From NCBI GenBank assembly GCA_038238015.1, contig JBBRYA010000094.1, forward strand, positions 1-9,464: a DNA stretch of 9,464 bases, given 5' to 3'. The position numbers and the translations under genes are program-made. This document shows positions 7,129 to 9,464 of the stretch, in pieces. The first letter of the stretch is position 1, and each line of letters starts with the position of its first letter. The notes below the pieces were generated by a model, which saw only the letters and a list, made by a program, of their open reading frames with translations, ran no database searches and had not been told where the DNA came from. Source of the stretch: DASQFQ01 sp038238015. GTDB taxonomy: Bacteria; Actinomycetota; Thermoleophilia; Solirubrobacterales; Solirubrobacteraceae.

Positions 7129-7847
7129 TTGGTCGCCCTGCGCTGGAAGCGCTCTTCGCTGGGTTTGAGTGGGGTGACGTCGCCCGGGCGGCGCAGCGCC
7201 AGGCGCACGTCGGCGGCGTTGGTCTGCGCGTAGCTGACCCTGAGCGAGTCCTTCGGCGACAGCGCGAAGGTGACCGGGACGACCTGCTGGGGGTCCTGGC
7301 CCTGGTCGGCGCCCCCGGCACCTTTGGTGCGGACCGTCCCGACCTCGATGATCTTGGCCGCCGGCACCACCACGTCCGCGCTGGGCTTGGCGCCGCTGTC
7401 GGTGCCGCCGTTTGCGTCGGCATCGTAGGTCGCGATGATGTCCACGACCGAGCCGGGATTGATCTTGCCGGCGACGCCCGAGCTGGCGTCGACGAGGATC
7501 GCCGACTCGCGCTGGCCGGTCTCGAGCGACGGCGGAGGCGTGAGCATGCCCTGCTGGAGGATCGAGCCGCGGGTCAGCGTCGAGGCCGCGACCCCGTCGA
7601 TCAGCTGCGCGCGGTCGCGCAGCGCCGTCGGCGGGGCGTAGCGCTCGGGGATCGACACGAAGCGGACCATGTCGTCGGTGATCGACCGATACGGCGTGGC
7701 GTCGCGGGTGAGCGCCAGGACCTGGACCTTGGGGTCGACCTCCTTGCGCACGTCGGCGACGTAGGACGTGATCAGGACGAAGACCACGACCAGGCCGACC
7801 ACGGAGAGGACGAGCAGCAGGACGGCGCGACGCTGGCGAGGGTTCAC
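7125..7847 (-). CDS. cpaB: CpaB/RcpC-like Flp pilus assembly protein (SAF domain)
   Basis: A 240-aa protein with one N-terminal membrane helix (about 9-29) after a basic MNPRQRR leader, so it is anchored with its body outside the membrane. An SAF-like domain covers about 42-103 (VQVLALTRDATPYRSITDDM, then ASTLTRGSILQQGML), followed by an RcpC/CpaB-type domain (about 112-222; INPGSVVDIIATYD). In diderms CpaB works with the secretin; here no secretin gene is visible, so its partner is unclear. It is the first gene of the operon. The GTG at 7847 was chosen: AAGGTG lies 6 nt upstream, the hydrophobic helix sits at the right distance, and the longer frame to 8150 runs through the intergenic region and into the divergent gene. 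A GTG at 7856 is a minor alternative. The stop overlaps cpaE (GTGA). Confidence 0.9.
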   Translation of the reverse strand: MNPRQRRAVLLLVLSVVGLVVVFVLITSYVADVRKEVDPKVQVLALTRDATPYRSITDDMVRFVSIPERYAPPTALRDRAQLIDGVAASTLTRGSILQQGMLTPPPSLETGQRESAILVDASSGVAGKINPGSVVDIIATYDADANGGTDSGAKPSADVVVPAAKIIEVGTVRTKGAGGADQGQDPQQVVPVTFALSPKDSLRVSYAQTNAADVRLALRRPGDVTPLKPSEERFQRRATK

Positions 7848-7854
7848 GGCGAGC

Positions 7855-7883
7855 ACCTTATGCCCGGATCTGCGCTTTGGGAA
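7855..7883 (-). promoter_or_regulatory. Possible promoter of the cpaB operon
   Basis: On the minus strand TTCCCA (7883-7878, 4 of 6 match to TTGACA) is separated by 17 bp from TAAGGT (7860-7855), a TANNNT-type -10 box. That box ends 7 nt before the GTG start at 7847, so the transcript would be leaderless or nearly so. The same bases can be read instead as a ribosome site (AAGGTG, 6-nt spacer), in which case the promoter must lie further upstream; both cannot hold for one transcript. Inference from sequence only. Confidence 0.3.
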
Positions 7884-7890
7884 CGGCCCG

Positions 7891-7927
7891 GGTCCGGTCC
7901 CAGGACCAAGATGGGGCCTAGGTCCCA
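7891..7927. repeat. GGTCC/GGACC repeat cluster in the divergent intergenic region
   Basis: Three direct copies of GGTCC (7891-7895, 7896-7900, 7921-7925) and one inverted copy GGACC (7903-7907) fall within 37 bp. GGTCCCA is exactly repeated at 7896-7902 and 7921-7927. GGACC (7903-7907) and GGTCC (7921-7925) form an inverted repeat with a 13-nt loop. The cluster lies between the two divergent starts, where an operator would be expected, so it may be a binding site for a regulator. High GC makes chance repeats likelier, so this is tentative. Confidence 0.35.
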
Positions 7928-7949
7928 TGCACAGACGCCCGTCCGTGCC

Positions 7950-7955
7950 TATGTT
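7950..7955 (+). promoter_or_regulatory. Possible -10 box for the divergent hydrolase gene
   Basis: TATGTT fits the TANNNT -10 pattern and lies 9 nt before the ATG at 7965, so transcription would begin at or within a few bases of the start codon. No ribosome site precedes that ATG, which agrees with a leaderless message. No good -35 box is visible 17-18 bp upstream, so support is weak. Confidence 0.3.
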
Positions 7956-7964
7956 GCCCGTACG

Positions 7965-9287
7965 ATGGCGCGCCGCGGCGAGACTGGACAGATCACACCC
8001 CTGCTGGTGATGCTGCTGCTGGCGACGCTCACCACTGGATTTACCGCTTTCCAGGCCGGGCACGCCGCGGTCTTGCGGTCCTCCGCCCAGACCGCCGCGG
8101 ACGCCGCCGCCCTGGCCGGAGCCAAGAACCTCAGAAACCAGCTCATGCAAAAGCGCCTGGTCATCGACGTGGCATCAATCCGTGCGGACGCCGCCGACTA
8201 CGCGCACCGTAACGGCGCGCACCTCACCGGCTTGGAGGTCGACGGCACCGACATCAAGGCGTGGGCCTCGAGCGACGAGCAGCTCGGCGAGGAGGCCGGC
8301 CGCAGGCTCCGCGACCCGGCCGTGGCCCTGCGCGAGGGTGAAGCCCGGGCCCGCAGCCGCGTGAGCCTCGTCTCCACGTACGCCTCGCTGCCCAACGGGC
8401 GGGGAGGTGCGGTCAGCGGCGCGGCCGGCTCGGGCGACCCGCAGATCTCCGACGCCGACTGGGAGCAGTTCGGCAAGACGATCGGCCATCCCCCCAAGTG
8501 CACCGGCGACCCGAGCACCAACGACGTCGTCAAGCTCGGCCGCTTCCTTGAGTCCCACGGCGCGCTGGTGGGCGAGAACAACGCGTTCGCGAACACCGTG
8601 GACCCCGTCCACACCACCAACTCCTGGCACTACCAGTGCAACAACATGGGCGCCATCGACATCAACTACGGCGGCAACGAGGGCGCCATCATCGACAAGC
8701 TCGTCGAGCCGCTGCGCAAGCTCGGCTTCAGCACTATCTGGAGGGCCGCCGGGCACTACGACCACATGCACATCGACGCCGGCCGCGGCGGGACGATCGG
8801 CGCCGGCTTCGGCAGCGGCGGGGTCGGGCCCTTCGGCGACACCGCCCTGCAGGTCAAGCTGATCGACTGGGACGCCGCCTCGCAGGCCCTCGGCGGCTTC
8901 GGCGTCGGCGGAGCGACCTTCGGGGGAACCCCGAACCCGGCCGTCGCCCGCACGATCTGCGACGTCCTGCGCCGCTACAACGCGCCGCCGAAGGTCGTCC
9001 TGGCCGCCTACGAGACCGCGATCGTCGAATCCGGCGTCCAGAACCTCCCCTACGGCGACCGCGACTCGCTCGGCGTCTACCAGCAGCGGGCCTCGTGGGG
9101 CTCGGAGGCCGAGCGCATGAACCCGGAATGGGCCGCGACCCAGTTCGTCACGCGCGCGATCGCCGGCAACCAGAGCTACATGAGCGCCGGCCAGCTCTCA
9201 CAGCACGTGCAGGTCTCGGCCTTCCCGGACCGCTACGACGCCGTGGCCGGGCAGGCCCAGGCGCTGGTCGACCAGTACTGCTCATGA
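7965..9287 (+). CDS. TadG-like membrane anchor fused to M15-like peptidase and lysozyme-like domains
   Basis: A 440-aa predicted peptidoglycan hydrolase tied to a Tad-type anchor. Residues 1-55 match TadE/TadG-like N-termini: basic leader MARRGETGQ, one membrane helix (about 10-31), then SSAQTAADAAALAGA. No +5 glutamate is present after G8. Residues about 160-275 resemble M15 D,D-peptidases or endolysins: SWH (H222), AID (D232) and GHYDHMHID (H267, H269). Gly-rich linkers (273-291, 310-321) lead to a lysozyme/transglycosylase-like domain (about 325-440) with AIVESGVQNLPYGDRDSLGVYQQR and probable catalytic E355. Four cysteines pair naturally by domain (C179/C225, C332/C439), as expected outside the cell membrane. 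ATG 7965 was chosen because codons from 7860 to 7964 are rare, unlike the gene body. ATG 7911, with AGGA 5 nt upstream, is the main alternative. It is divergent from the tad operon. The domain calls are by eye. Confidence 0.82.
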   Translation: MARRGETGQITPLLVMLLLATLTTGFTAFQAGHAAVLRSSAQTAADAAALAGAKNLRNQLMQKRLVIDVASIRADAADYAHRNGAHLTGLEVDGTDIKAWASSDEQLGEEAGRRLRDPAVALREGEARARSRVSLVSTYASLPNGRGGAVSGAAGSGDPQISDADWEQFGKTIGHPPKCTGDPSTNDVVKLGRFLESHGALVGENNAFANTVDPVHTTNSWHYQCNNMGAIDINYGGNEGAIIDKLVEPLRKLGFSTIWRAAGHYDHMHIDAGRGGTIGAGFGSGGVGPFGDTALQVKLIDWDAASQALGGFGVGGATFGGTPNPAVARTICDVLRRYNAPPKVVLAAYETAIVESGVQNLPYGDRDSLGVYQQRASWGSEAERMNPEWAATQFVTRAIAGNQSYMSAGQLSQHVQVSAFPDRYDAVAGQAQALVDQYCS

Positions 9288-9464
9288 GCGCGCTCGCCCT
9301 CCTCGTGTGCGCGTGCGCGCTCGGCGCCGCCGGCTGCGGGAGCGCCTTCGAGCGCGAGGTCGGCTCGCAGACCCACGCGCCGCCGGATCCGAAGCTCGTC
9401 CGACCCGGCCATGGCACTGCCCCGCCCCCGGTCGTCCCGAAGATGGTGGCGGTCACAGACGCCG
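9284..9464 (+). CDS. Predicted small lipoprotein, partial (runs off the window)
   Basis: The ATG at 9284 overlaps the stop of the hydrolase gene as ATGA, and the frame stays open to the end of the window (60 codons). The N-terminus MSALALLVCACALGAAGC is a short hydrophobic signal with a lipobox (AAGC, lipidated C18), so the product is probably exported and anchored to the outer face of the membrane. After the Cys comes a polar, Pro-rich stretch with no domain that I recognise. The signal lacks the usual N-terminal Arg/Lys, which is odd and leaves the start slightly uncertain, although no better start is visible upstream. Coupling to the hydrolase suggests a joint role in the envelope, perhaps in binding or controlling it; that is inference. 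Confidence 0.65.
   Translation, partial: MSALALLVCACALGAAGCGSAFEREVGSQTHAPPDPKLVRPGHGTAPPPVVPKMVAVTDA

Noticed and set aside
7860..7964. N-terminal extension of the hydrolase gene from ATG 7860
   Set aside because: Codons here (GGA, TCT, CTT, AGG, TAT, GTT) are unlike the G/C-ending codons of the gene body, so the stretch is most likely non-coding. ATG 7911 is kept only as an alternative.
7848..8150. N-terminal extension of cpaB
   Set aside because: It crosses the intergenic region and the start of the divergent gene, is low-complexity, and would put the membrane helix far from the N-terminus.
9148..9456. Minus-strand frame opposite the end of the hydrolase and the lipoprotein
   Set aside because: The plus strand has a lysozyme-like domain and a lipobox here; the minus-strand frame shows only compositional bias.
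1..9464. CRISPR arrays, tRNA/rRNA genes, insertion sequences, phage genes
   Set aside because: I looked for regularly spaced repeats, tRNA-like folds, transposase motifs and terminal repeats and saw none.

Overview
The window is very GC-rich, its genes use mostly G/C third positions, and starts are often GTG or TTG. It looks like an actinobacterial chromosome. The gene content (a Tad pilus cluster with a CpaB-type protein but no secretin in view) would fit a Thermoleophilia/Solirubrobacterales-type organism, but that placement is inference.

Minus strand, positions 7847 down to 95: one tightly packed operon of eight genes, in transcription order cpaB (SAF/RcpC-like), cpaE (TadZ-like ATPase whose C-terminus is fused to a TadE-like pseudopilin), a second tadE-like gene, cpaF/tadA (secretion ATPase), tadB and tadC (inner-membrane platform), then a NarL-type sensor histidine kinase and its LuxR/NarL response regulator. 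Most junctions are 1- to 4-nt stop/start overlaps (GTGA, TTGA, TGATG), so translation is probably coupled along the operon. A short GC hairpin followed by T's begins inside the last stop codon and is a likely terminator. Positions 1-94 hold no gene that I can see.

Plus strand, positions 7965 to the end: a divergent unit. Its first gene encodes a TadG-like membrane anchor fused to an M15-like peptidase domain and a lysozyme/transglycosylase-like domain. Its stop overlaps (ATGA) the start of a small predicted lipoprotein that runs off the window. A 117-bp intergenic region separates the two units; on each strand a TANNNT box lies just before the start codon.

A reasonable model: CpaF powers the TadB/TadC platform, CpaE positions the machine, the two TadE proteins and the TadG-like protein act as pseudopilins, and the divergent hydrolase opens or remodels peptidoglycan for the fibre. 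The kinase/regulator pair would tune expression. No Flp major pilin, prepilin peptidase or secretin gene is present in the window. The two most unusual items are the CpaE-TadE fusion, which carries an intact prepilin-peptidase-like site at the junction, and the TadG-M15-lysozyme fusion.
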